Source: Roseateles koreensis (GTDB lineage Bacteria; Pseudomonadota; Gammaproteobacteria; Burkholderiales; Burkholderiaceae_C). Taken from it: DNA of 64,000 nt. The translations under genes and the position numbers were made by a program. Location of the stretch: positions 29,510 to 93,509 of the forward strand of contig NZ_JAQQXS010000017.1 of the NCBI RefSeq assembly GCF_028595305.1, given 5' to 3'. Of the stretch, positions 46,665 to 56,900 are shown piece after piece. The notes beneath the pieces are model-generated. The model did not search any database, had not been told where the DNA came from, and was given only the letters and a program-made list of their open reading frames with translations. Positions within the stretch are counted from its first letter, which is position 1; each line of letters opens with the position of its first letter.

Positions 46665-47426
46665 ATGCCTTTAGTTTCAATCTTGATCCCTGTCTACAAC
46701 CGGGAGGCTTTGGTGGTGCGTGCGGTCGAGGCGGCTCTGGCGCAGACGATTGCCGACATTGAAGTGGTGGTGGTCGACAACTGCAGCACTGACAACACCT
46801 ATGCGGTGGTCGAGACCATTGCCAAGCGGGATGCGCGGGTCAAGTTATTCAGGAATGAGACCAATATCGGGCCGGTTAAAAACTGGCTTGCCTGCGCCAA
46901 TTACGCGACAGCGCCTTATGCCAAATTGTTGTTCAGCGATGACTTGATTGCCCCCAACTTTGTCGAGCGAACCTTGCCGGCGCTGATCAATCCGGAGTGT
47001 GGTCTGGTCTACAGTTATGCCGTGGTGGGGCGGGAGGAATGGAAGGGCGTGGAGCAATACCGTGCCTTCCGCGGCAACACCAACTTCGCTCGCGAGTATT
47101 TCCTGCGCAGCACGACCTATATCGAGCATTTCACGCCGGTTTCACCGGGCGCAGCCCTGTTGCGTACTGCGGACCTGCGCAAGAATTTGCTGACGGAGTT
47201 GCCGGGTATTCCGGACTACGACTTCAATCGCACCGGCGCGGGGGTCGACTGGCTGATCTACACCTTGACGGCGCTGGCCTACCCCTATGTCACGTATGTG
47301 GACGAGCCGTTGACCTTTTTCTTTGCGCACGACAACTCAATCTCTGGCGCCAATGAAAACAACCTGGTGCCTGAAGGTTATGCACTGGCTCGCCAATGGT
47401 TGAAGCATGTGGTCAAGGGACTGTGA
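46665..47426 (+). CDS. glycosyltransferase family 2
   Basis: 253 residues. GT-A fold: SILIPVYNREALVVRAVEAA, EVVVVDNCSTDNTY, and a DxD-like metal site in LLFSDDLIAP. The acceptor half (FTPVSPGAALLRTADL; GAGVDWLIYTLTALAYPYVT) resembles bacterial GT2 enzymes that build surface glycans. Donor and acceptor unknown. Follows the TolC-like gene by 48 bases, so it probably shares its transcript. No membrane helix, so cytosolic. Confidence 0.87.
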   Translation: MPLVSILIPVYNREALVVRAVEAALAQTIADIEVVVVDNCSTDNTYAVVETIAKRDARVKLFRNETNIGPVKNWLACANYATAPYAKLLFSDDLIAPNFVERTLPALINPECGLVYSYAVVGREEWKGVEQYRAFRGNTNFAREYFLRSTTYIEHFTPVSPGAALLRTADLRKNLLTELPGIPDYDFNRTGAGVDWLIYTLTALAYPYVTYVDEPLTFFFAHDNSISGANENNLVPEGYALARQWLKHVVKGL

Positions 47427-47490
47427 GCGTTATGGCCCTGGCGTGCTGAATGGCGGGCTGCATCGGGCCGTTATCGTTTGACAAAATATT

Positions 47491-47520
47491 GGCAGAGCTT
47501 TGTACAGAAGCTCTGCCTTT
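47491..47520. terminator. bidirectional terminator between converging glycosyltransferase genes
   Basis: Perfect 10-bp arms GGCAGAGCTT (47491-47500) and AAGCTCTGCC (47508-47517) with a 7-base loop. Followed by TTTGTCATTT on the plus strand and AATATTTTG on the minus strand, so it can stop both converging transcripts. Confidence 0.8.
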
Positions 47521-47598
47521 GTCATTTGTGCCAGAGCGGCACGCACAGGTCCAAGGGCTTTTGCGGCACCGTCGTTAATTCTTGAAGACGCTGAACGA

Positions 47599-48660
47599 TC
47601 AGCCGTGTGATGCCACGACGAATGCGGGGTTGACGTAGAGCGCCATGCCTTGGCGGCGCATGGCCTGATGCAGGGGTACGTGCTCGCACACCTCGCGGCC
47701 GTCGAGAATGCCCGTATAGCGGGCGTTGCTGAAAGCGCTGGCCTTGTAGATGGCCATGCCGCCGAAGGCCGAATCCACCGGCAACCAGCCCGTCATGCCG
47801 CGCCAGTCAACCTGGAGATAGGACGCCGCAAAATGAACAGCCAGCGGTCGCCCCAGGGCTGCATCCAATTCGGTCCCCAGAGTCATGAAGTCGGTGGGGC
47901 ACAGCACCGGGTGGCGCAAAGCCCAGATGTCGTAGTACATGCCGGCATTCACGGGCATCACCGCATCCCAGCAGGCTGACTTCTGGAAATTGCTCAGAAA
48001 GCCCGCCTCGCTTGGGAATTCATCGCCAACAGGGCCGTCCAGGTCGGCAAAGCAAATGTAGTCGCTGGCCTCGGTCAGCGCGCGTTCAAGCAGACGATTT
48101 CTCGCGTAGGCTAGGCGGGCGGTGCGTTCTTGTAGCTTTGCGCCTAAGCCGGGCTCACTGATCAATTCGATCGGAAATTTTTCAGCCAAGGCCATGATGG
48201 CCGCTGGCGTGCCGTCGCTGGAATCGTTTTCAAAAATGATGATCTTGTAACTGCTGAAAGCTTGGCCGAGTTGCGCCAGCTTGGCCACGCTACGGCCAAT
48301 GTTTGCGGCACATTGGCGTGCGCAGCCGACAAACACCATGCGCTGCTGCTTGACGCGCAGACGGGCTTCCTCAGGCGTCCAGTGAGGCGACTTTTTGATG
48401 AAGGCCTGCAGATCCAGGGGGCCGGCAGCCTGCACATCGATCCTGAAATTATGTGCGTTACAGGGCTTCTCGAATTTGAGGGTGAACTGTTTGTCGCCGC
48501 GTTGAACGCTGTGGGCAATTGGCTCCCACAAGCCTGCGTACAAGCCCCGTGATGCGTACACCGTCGGGTCCATCAGGTCGGTGTAGTTTGTCGCGCGGCA
48601 GACGATCTCATCGATGAAATCGAGCTCGGTGTTGGTCACGGTGAACGATGCAGTCGACAT
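47599..48660 (-). CDS. glycosyltransferase, CAP59/mannosyltransferase-like
   Basis: About 353 residues. MVFVGCARQCAANIGRSVAKL opens a nucleotide-binding fold; IIFENDSSDGTPAAI and the DxD-type CFADLDGPVGDEF (about residue 205) indicate a GT-A enzyme. AFGGMAIYKASAF and CEHVPLH are further catalytic-domain blocks. The general layout recalls CAP59-type alpha-mannosyltransferases; this is by-eye similarity. ATG at 48660 is preferred, since the longer frame (48750) reads as upstream non-coding. Same strand as, and 96 bases after, the GT4 gene; last of the minus-strand block. Confidence 0.75.
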   Translation of the reverse strand: MSTASFTVTNTELDFIDEIVCRATNYTDLMDPTVYASRGLYAGLWEPIAHSVQRGDKQFTLKFEKPCNAHNFRIDVQAAGPLDLQAFIKKSPHWTPEEARLRVKQQRMVFVGCARQCAANIGRSVAKLAQLGQAFSSYKIIIFENDSSDGTPAAIMALAEKFPIELISEPGLGAKLQERTARLAYARNRLLERALTEASDYICFADLDGPVGDEFPSEAGFLSNFQKSACWDAVMPVNAGMYYDIWALRHPVLCPTDFMTLGTELDAALGRPLAVHFAASYLQVDWRGMTGWLPVDSAFGGMAIYKASAFSNARYTGILDGREVCEHVPLHQAMRRQGMALYVNPAFVVASHG

Positions 48661-48756
48661 GGTGTTTGGAGAGGGCTCGGTTGAAGAGATCGGCGGGGAG
48701 TGCGCAGTGAAACGGCTCGGTGCGAGGAGCTGCCCGGCGCAAACGGGCATCAGCGC

Positions 48757-49911
48757 CTACATCAAGTCCACCAACTGCCGGGTCACCGTGCCCCAGGAAT
48801 ATTGCTGGCTCAGTTGCGCATGCGCCTGGGTACGGGCGGTGGCATCAGGAATTTGCTGTTCGACCACCTGCGTCATGGCGTGGCGCAGATCCGCCAGGTC
48901 AGGCACAACGAAGGCGCCGTCCACCTGGGGGGCATCTTCTCGCGTGCCCGGGCGGCTTTGTAGGCGGTAGCCCAGCGCTTCAGGCACAAAGTCGTCGGTG
49001 GCCCCGCCGCCGCTGACAATCACATGCGTGCCACAGCCCATGGCTTCGAGCACCGGCAGATTGAAACCTTCAGCGCGGTAGGGCGAAACGTAGGCATCTG
49101 ATAAGGCATAAAGCGAGCGGATCTGCGGCAGGTTGAGGCTGCCAGACAGCACCGAGATGCCGTCACGAACCTGCGGCAGGCTGAGGTGCGGTGCGATGTT
49201 GGCCATGTCCGTGAACATTTTCTCCACGCCGATGCCGTACAGGCCTTTGTGGTCCTTGAGGATCAAGCGAACGGGCAAGCCGCGCAGGCGCAAATCGGCA
49301 AAGGCCAGCAGCAGCAGGTCAATGCCTTTGTTCCAGGTGGACACCCCGACATTGCAGAACACCACCTCATGCGGCTGAATGCCCAGGCCTTGGCGTGCGG
49401 CCATGCGCTGCTCGGCCGTCATGGGCATGAACACATCGGTCTTGTAGCCGTGCGGCACCACTTTGACTTTGTTCTCGTCAAAGCCGTAGTCGAGCAGGCG
49501 CTCGCGCGACCAGCGGGTGGGGGTGACCACAATGTCATCGCCGTCGGTGAGCGCTGCGGGCGTGAGATCGCCCGGCTCGAAGCTCTTGGGCGACAGGCCA
49601 AACTCAGTCACCACAAAAGTGACGTTACGTGCCGCACTACCCGGCGCACCTTTGCGAATGGGTGAGGCCACGCGCAGGCAGACATCGACAGGCGTATCGC
49701 CGGGGTCTTGCAGGGCGTCGATCACGGCTTGCTCTTCAGCCGAAAAGCCCGAGTCGAGTTTGCTGCGGTCCCAGTGCGGCAGGAAGTAGGGCGCGTCACG
49801 GTGGAAGAGGCGCAGCTGAGGCAGTTTGACCATTTCCAGAATCTGGTTCTGGTTGACCATGGCGATGGAGTGATTTACACCCCGCCAGCCTTCGATGCAA
49901 ATGGTTTTCAA
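48757..49911 (-). CDS. glycosyltransferase family 4 / group 1
   Basis: About 384 residues of GT-B type. Donor-binding half: VKVVPHGYKTDVFMP, FCNVGVSTWNKGIDLLLLAF and the E-x7-E motif in YRAEGFNLPVLEAMGCGTHV. No membrane segment. I choose the TTG at 49911, because GGGAG lies seven bases upstream and the sequence (KTICIEGWRGVNHSIAMVNQ) reads as a normal GT-B start. A longer frame to 50067 reads through the leader shared with the repeat-protein gene. Downstream of the giant gene on the same strand, 232 bases from its stop. Confidence 0.85.
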   Translation of the reverse strand: MKTICIEGWRGVNHSIAMVNQNQILEMVKLPQLRLFHRDAPYFLPHWDRSKLDSGFSAEEQAVIDALQDPGDTPVDVCLRVASPIRKGAPGSAARNVTFVVTEFGLSPKSFEPGDLTPAALTDGDDIVVTPTRWSRERLLDYGFDENKVKVVPHGYKTDVFMPMTAEQRMAARQGLGIQPHEVVFCNVGVSTWNKGIDLLLLAFADLRLRGLPVRLILKDHKGLYGIGVEKMFTDMANIAPHLSLPQVRDGISVLSGSLNLPQIRSLYALSDAYVSPYRAEGFNLPVLEAMGCGTHVIVSGGGATDDFVPEALGYRLQSRPGTREDAPQVDGAFVVPDLADLRHAMTQVVEQQIPDATARTQAHAQLSQQYSWGTVTRQLVDLM

Positions 49912-50041
49912 GCAGCGTCTCCCAAGAAGTGTGACCAGGAACCTTGATGTGGCACGCTCGGGAGTCAATGAAAACTCTCCTCGGAATGCCAAGCTTAGGT
50001 CTTGCCCGGCTATTGTGGTCGGGAAACCACCTCGACCAAAT

Positions 50042-50071
50042 CGTGAACAATGACGCGGAGGCCACACAGTT
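50042..50071. promoter_or_regulatory. leader element shared with the repeat-protein gene (copy A)
   Basis: A 30-base block starting CGTGAACAATGACGCGG matches 57935-57964 with about four mismatches; the first 17 bases are identical. GGGAAACC occurs before both (13 bases further away here). The block lies 131-160 bases before the GT4 start. Function unknown; promoter or operator, or a duplication remnant. Confidence 0.5.
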
Positions 50072-50143
50072 CAGCAGTTATGGGTCCAACACTTTCACGC
50101 TGATGTATGAATATGTTGGCGATCCCAACGGTGGGCGGCAGCG

Positions 50144-50908
50144 TCAGATCAGCGGGCCGTTCAGCTTGTTGCGCAACTCTTCGTCCTCGGCCAGCTTGCG
50201 CGCCGCCAGGGCCATGGCCGCGTGGTGCGTGTCGAGGTCGGTTGCGGTGGCCGATGTGCTTGAACTCACCACCGCTGCCGTGGCCGTCGTTGTCGAACTG
50301 CTGGTGGTGTCTGTGCTGCCCCCCAGGAGATGGGTGCTCGGCGCCGCCAACACGTCGCTGATCGTCACAGTGGCATGGGTCGTGGTCGCTTGGGGCGTCA
50401 CGTCTTTGGCGAACCACACGTCGGCCATTTCATGGGTCTTGCCGTCCGCCGTCTTGTAGCTGGACACCAGGCCCAGCAAGTTGCCGTGGTCCATCTGGCC
50501 GCTGGCCTTGGCGTTCAGGTCCAGTTCCACGATGCCGAGTGATTTCAGCGTCAGCAATTCAGCCGCGGTGGACTTGCCATCGCCGTTGGCGTCGACCCAG
50601 ACCTTGAGTTGGTCGAAACCGGCGTCCGCAGCGCTGATTTTTCCGTCGTGGTTGCTGTCGAGTGCGGCCAGGGCCTGGTAGCCGTTGGCGGCGTGCTGCC
50701 CATTGGCGAGGATGGTGCCGGAGCCGAACAACTCTTTGCCGCTGGTGATTTGGCCGTCATTGCCTTGGTCGATCACCAACAGGCCGGAGCCCGAGCCCAC
50801 CCAACCGTAGTGCTGAGTGTTGCCGTTGCCGATCAGGTCGAAGTTGACGCCCTGGGCGGCTGCCAAGGTGTGGATGCCGGTGCCGGCCAGGTCCAGCACG
50901 ATGGGGGT
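50144..50908 (-). repeat. C-terminal domain block duplicated in both giant genes (copy 1)
   Basis: 765 bases encoding the last 254 codons plus stop. Compared with 58131-58895 I count four base differences by eye, all silent; the proteins are identical. Similarity falls sharply at the junction to the octads (codons before TPIVLDL differ). Confidence 0.85.
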
Positions 50909-53900
50909 CTGGGCCAGCAGGGCCGTGAGTTGCTCATTGCTCATCGCGGCTTTTTCAGCAGTGGTGAGTGCGGCGATCTGGTCCATGCTCATTGCCGAGA
51001 TCTCGGTCGTGGTCAGTTGCTGGACCTGATCTGTCGTGAGGAATTGGATTGCGGTGGTGCTGATCCCCTGAATCTCAGCCGCGGTCAACGTTGCAAAGAC
51101 GGTGGTGGAAATGGCACTCAACTCGTCCGTCGTCAGCGCATTGAACTGGGCGCTGCTGAAGGCCCCGATATGCCCAGCGTCCAGGGCGGCAAATGCGGCC
51201 GAGCCCAGCGCCTGTACTTGGTCCGTGTGTAAGGCCAAGAGGTGATCGGTGCTCAGGGCCAATACGTGATCTGTGGTCAGCGCCGCAATCTGCGCCGTTG
51301 AGAAGGCCGCAAGCGCCGTGGTGCTCAGCGCCTGAATCTGGTCGGTGCTGAGGGCTGCAAAGTCAGCGGTCAGCAAGCCGCCCACCTGGCTGCTGCTGAG
51401 CACTTCAAAGTCTGCCGAACTCAGCGCCTGGATGTGGGCCGTGTCGATAGCGCCAAGCTGTGCTGAGCTGACTATATGAAATTCAGCCGTGGTCAAGGCG
51501 GCGAGATGCTCGGTAGCCAGCGCACTGAATTCGGCCGTTGTAATGGCGGCAATCTGCGCGCTGCTCAGCATCTGGATTTGATCGGTGCTCAGGTGATTGA
51601 GCGCCACCGCGCCCATTCCTGCAATTTGCATGGTACTCAGTGCGTGGATTTGCGAGGAGGTCCATGCATCCATATTGGCAGCACTCAGGTTGCTCAACTC
51701 CCCGGTGCTCAACGCTGCGATTTGTACTGTGCTCAAAAATTGCATCTGCTCGGTGGTGAGCAGATTGAGCGAGTCGGAATTCATTCCAACCAACTGGCTG
51801 GTGGTGATGGCGGCAATCTGGGCAGAGGTCAAAGCCTCTAGATTGGCGGAGCTCAGGTTGGCCAGTGAATAAGTCGTCAACTCGGTGATCTGCACCGTGC
51901 TTAAGGCCTGGATCTGGTCTGTGGTCAGGTGATTGATTTCCGAGAAGCCGATTTCAAACAATTGATTGCTGGTCAGCGCGCGGATCTGGTCGCTGGTCAG
52001 TGCTACTAAAAGGTTAGTGCTCAAATTGGACACTTCCGCCGACGCCAGCCCGGCAATCTGCGTGGTGCTCAAGGCCTGGATCTGATCCGTCGTCAGGCTG
52101 TTGAGCCAGGTCGAGCTCATGGCTGCCAACTGGGTCGTGCTGAGCGCATGGACTTGGGCCGTGGACAGCGCGTCAAGATTACCTAAACTCAGGTTGGCCA
52201 GTTCATTGGTGCTCAGCGCCGCCATGTGCGCGCTGGTCAGCGCGGTGATTTCGTCGGTGGTCAGCACATTCAAATTGGCCGAGCCCAGTCCGGCAATCTG
52301 CGCCGTGGTCAGGGCTGCAACTTGGTCGGTGTTCAAGGCTTCGAGATTGATGCTGCCCAGGCTGTTCAACTGACTCGTGCTGAGGGCACGAATCTGCATA
52401 CTCGTCAGCGCAACTAGATTGTCAGTACTCAGACCATACATTTCATTCGTTGACAAGCCCGCCACCTGCGCTGTGCTCAGGGCTTGGATCTGATCGGTGG
52501 TGAACATGTTGAGCTCGGCCGTGCCCAAGGATCGCAACTGGGTCGTGCTCAGCGCGCGCACCTGCGCGCTGGTCAATGCGTCCAGATTGCTTGAATTGAG
52601 GTTAGCCAACTCGCTGCTTGAAAGTCCAGCCACCTGGGCGGTGCCCAGCGCTTGCATCTGATCGGTGGTCAGTGTGTTCAGCTCGGCCGAGCCCATGCCC
52701 ACCAGTTGCTGTGTGGTCAAGGCGCGGATCTGCGCGCTGGTCAAAGCCTCTAGATTTGTCGAGCTCATATTGCTGAGCTCAGCTGTAGATAGCGCAGCGA
52801 CTTGCGCCGTGCTCAACCCTTGAATCTGGTCCGTGGTCAGGTTGTTGAGCTCTGCCGAGCCCATGCCGATCAACTGCTGTGTGGTCAAGGCGCGGACTTG
52901 GGCCGTGGTCAGCGCTTCCAGATTGGTTGAACTCAGGTTGAACAGCTCAGCGGTGGTCAGCACAGCCACCTGGGTGGTGCTCAAACCCTGGATCTGATCG
53001 GTGGTGAGGTTATTGAGCTCCGCTGAACCCATGCCCACGATCTGCGACGTGGTGAGGGCGCGGACCTGCGCCGTGCTCAGCGCCTCCAAATTGGTGGAGC
53101 TCAGATTGGCCAGCTCATTGGTGGTCAGCGCCGCGACATCGGCGGTGACCAACGCTGCCATCTGGGCCGTGGTCAGTGCATTCAGGTTGTTAGACCCGAG
53201 GCTGGCCACTTGGGTGGTGGTGAGTGCGGCGATCTGGTCGGTGGTCAGAGCATCGAGATTGGTCGTGCCCAGGTTGTTCAGCTGCGCGGTGCTCAGGGCG
53301 CGGATCTGGGCGGAGGTGAGTGCGGCCAGATTGTCGGTACTCAGGTGGTTGAGCTCCACCGTGGCGAGGCCCGCGACTTGGGCGGTACTCAGCGCTTGCA
53401 TCTGATCGGTGGTCAGTGTGTTCAGCTCGGCCGAGCCCATGCCCACCAGTTGCTGTGTGGTCAAGGCGCGGATTTGCGCGCTGGTCAAAGCCTCTAGATT
53501 TGTCGAGCTCATATTGCTGAGCTCAGCTGTAGATAGCGCAGCGACTTGCACCGTGCTCAACCCTTGAATCTGGTCCGTGGTCAGGTTGTTGAGCTCTGCC
53601 GAGCCCATGCCGATCAACTGCTGTGTGGTCAAGGCGCGGACTTGGGCCGTGGTCAGCGCTTCCAGATTGGTTGAACTCAGGTTGAACAGCTCAGCGGTGG
53701 TCAGCACAGCCACCTGGGTGGTGCTCAAACCCTGGATCTGATCGGTGGTGAGGTTATTGAGCTCCGCTGAACCCATGCCCACGATCTGCGACGTGGTGAG
53801 GGCGCGGACCTGCGCCGTGCTCAGCGCCTCCAAATTGGTGGAGCTCAGATTGGCCAGCTCATTGGTGGTCAGCGCCGCGACATCGGCGGTGACCAACGCT

Positions 53901-56900
53901 GCCATCTGGGCCGTGGTCAGTGCATTCAGGTTGTTAGACCCGAGGCTGGCCACTTGGGTGGTGGTGAGTGCGGCGATCTGGTCGGTGGTCAGAGCATCGA
54001 GATTGGTCGTGCCCAGGTTGTTCAGCTGTGCGGTGCTCAGGGCGCGGATCTGGGCGGAGGTGAGTGCGGCCAGATTGTCGGTACTCAGGTGGTTGAGCTC
54101 CACCGTGGCGAGGCCCGCGACTTGGGTGGTACTCAGCGCTTGCATCTGATCGGTGGTCAGTGTGTTCAGCTCGGCTGAGCCCATGCCCACCAACTGCTGT
54201 GTGGTCAAGGCGCGGATCTGCGCGCTGGTCAGCGCTTCCAAATTGGCGGAGCTTAGGTTGAACAGTTCGACGGTGGACAGCGCGGCCACCTGGGTTGTGC
54301 TCAAGCCTTGGATCTGATCGGTCGTGAGGTTATTGAGCTCTGCCGAACCCATGCCGATCAGCTGCCGTGTGGTCAAAGCCCTGATCTGCGTGCTGGTCAG
54401 CGCTTCCAAATTGGTGGAGCTCAGGTTGAGCAGCTCCGCCGTTGACAACGCGGCCACCTGGGTTGTACTCAGGCCCTGGATCTGATCAGTGGTGAGGTTA
54501 TTGAGTTCCGCCGAACCCATGCCGATCAACTGGGTGCTGGTGAGGGCGCGGATTTGGGTGGTGGTCAATGCCTCTAAATTGGTGGAGCTCAGATTGGCCA
54601 GCGCATTGGTGGTGAGGGCCGCCACTTGCAATGTGCTCAGGCCTTGCATCTGATCGGCCGAGAGGCGGTTGAGCTCAGCCGAGCTCATGTTCGCCCATTG
54701 GGCACTGCCCAGCGCATGCAGTTGCGCGGTGGACAGAGCGCCGAGATTGGTAGATGAGAGATTGGCCACCTCATTGGTGGTGAGGGCAGCGACCTGTGTC
54801 GTGGTCAAGGCCGCGATTTGATCGGTGGTCAGTGCATTTAGGTTGTTAGAACCTAGACTGGCCACCTGGGCGGTGGTCAACACGGCGATTTGGTCGGTGC
54901 TGAGCGCGTCGAGGTTAGTGGTGCCGAGGTTATTCAGCTGCGCGGTGCTCAGCGCACGGATCTGGGCGGAGGTGAACGCATCCAGATTGATAGTGCTTAG
55001 GGCGTTGAGTTCGGCAGTGGAGAGCCCGGCCATTTGTCCGGTGCTCAATTGCTGGATCTGATCGGTTGTCAGGTTATTGAGTTCAGCGGAACCCATACCC
55101 AACAACTGCCGAGTGCTCAGGGCGCGGATTTGCGCACTGGTCAGTGCGTCCAGGTTGTTAGAGCTGAGATTACTCAACTCAGCGGTCGACAAACTGGCAA
55201 TCTGCACGGTACTCAGGGACTGCACCTGATCGGTGGTGAGGTAGTTGAGTTCAATCGACCCCATGCCCACCAGTTGAGTGGTGGTCAGTGCGCGGATTTG
55301 GCCCGTGGTCAATGCGTCCAGGTTGACCGATGTGAGTTGGTTCAATTCGTTCGTGGACAGCACGCCGACTTGCGTGGTGCTGAGGCCCTGGATTTGGTCG
55401 GTCGTCAGGACATTGATTTGCGCCGATCCCATGCCAATCAACTGGGCGCTGGTGAGGGCACGAAGCTGGATGGTGCTCAGGGTGTCCAGGTTGATGGAGC
55501 CCAGATGGCTCAGCTCATTGGTGGTGAGCGCGGCCATTTGTACAGTGGTCAATGCAGCAACCTCGTCGGTGGTCAGTGCATTCAGGTTGTTAGACCCCAA
55601 GCCCGCCACTTGGATGGTGGTGAGAGCGGAGATCTGGTCGGTGGTCAGGGCGTCGAGGTTGGTCGTGCCCAAATTGTTCAGCTGGGTCGTGCTTAGCGCC
55701 CGTATCTGGGTAGAGGTGAGGGCCTCTAGATTGGCCGTACTCAGATTGTTGAGCTCTGCCGTGGCAAGGCCGGCTATCTGGGCAGTGCTCAGCGCCTTTA
55801 TTTGATCGGTGGTCAGCGTGTTGAGCTCTGCAGAACCCATGCCGACCAGCTGTTGCGTGGTCAAGGCACGGATTTGAGCTGAAGTCAGGGCTTCCAGATT
55901 GTTGGAATTCAGGTTGGCCAACTCGGCCGTAGACAGCGCCGCCACCTGCGTTGTGCTCAATGCCTGAATCTGATCAGTCGTGAGGTTATTGAGCTCGGCC
56001 GAGCCCATGCCCACTAATTGCTGCGTGCTGAGTGCGCGAATCTGCCCGGTGGTCAGCGCCTCCAGATTGGTTGAGCTCAGATTGGCCAGCTCCCGCGTTG
56101 ACAAGGCCGCGACTTGGAGCGAGCTCAGGCTTTGCATTTGGTCGGTGGTCAGGCTGTTGAGCTCCGCCGAGCCCATGCCAACGAGTTGTGCGGTCGTCAG
56201 TGCGCGTATCTGGCCGGACGTGAGGGCATCCAGATTGTTTGAGCTCAGATTGGCCAGTTCAATTGTGGACAAAGCCGCCACTTGCACGGTGCTCAAGGCC
56301 TGCATCTGGTCGGTGCTCAGGGCATTGAGCTCCGCGGACCCTAGACCTACCAGTTGCGCGGTGGTAAATGCTCTGACCTGGCTTGTGGTCAAGGCGTCCA
56401 GATTGGCGGTGCTGAGGTTGCTCAGCTCCCTCGTGGTCAGTGAGGCCACCTGCACGGTAGTCAAGGCCGCGATTTGACCCGTGGTCAGTGCATTCAGGTT
56501 GTTAGAACCCAAACCTGCCACCTGGGCGGTGGTCAACACGGCGATTTGATCGGTCGTCAATGCGTCGAGGTTGGTGCTGCCCAGATTGTTCAGCTGTGTG
56601 GTGCTTAGCGCACGGATTTGAGCCGAGGTGAAGGCGTCGAGATTGGCGCTGCTCAGGTTGCTGAGCTCCGCGGTCGACAGGCCAGCGACCTGCGCAGTGC
56701 TCAGCTGCTGCATCTGCGAGCTGGTGAGGTTGTTGAGTTCAGCCGAACCCATGCCCACCAGCTGCTGCGTGGTGAGTGCGCGAATCTGCCCGGTGGTCAG
56801 CGCTTCCAGGTTGGTCGAGCTGAGGTTGGCCAGCTCGTTGGTGGACAGTACAGCCACTTGCGTGCTGCTCAGCCCCTGGATCTGGTCGGTGGTGAGGCTG

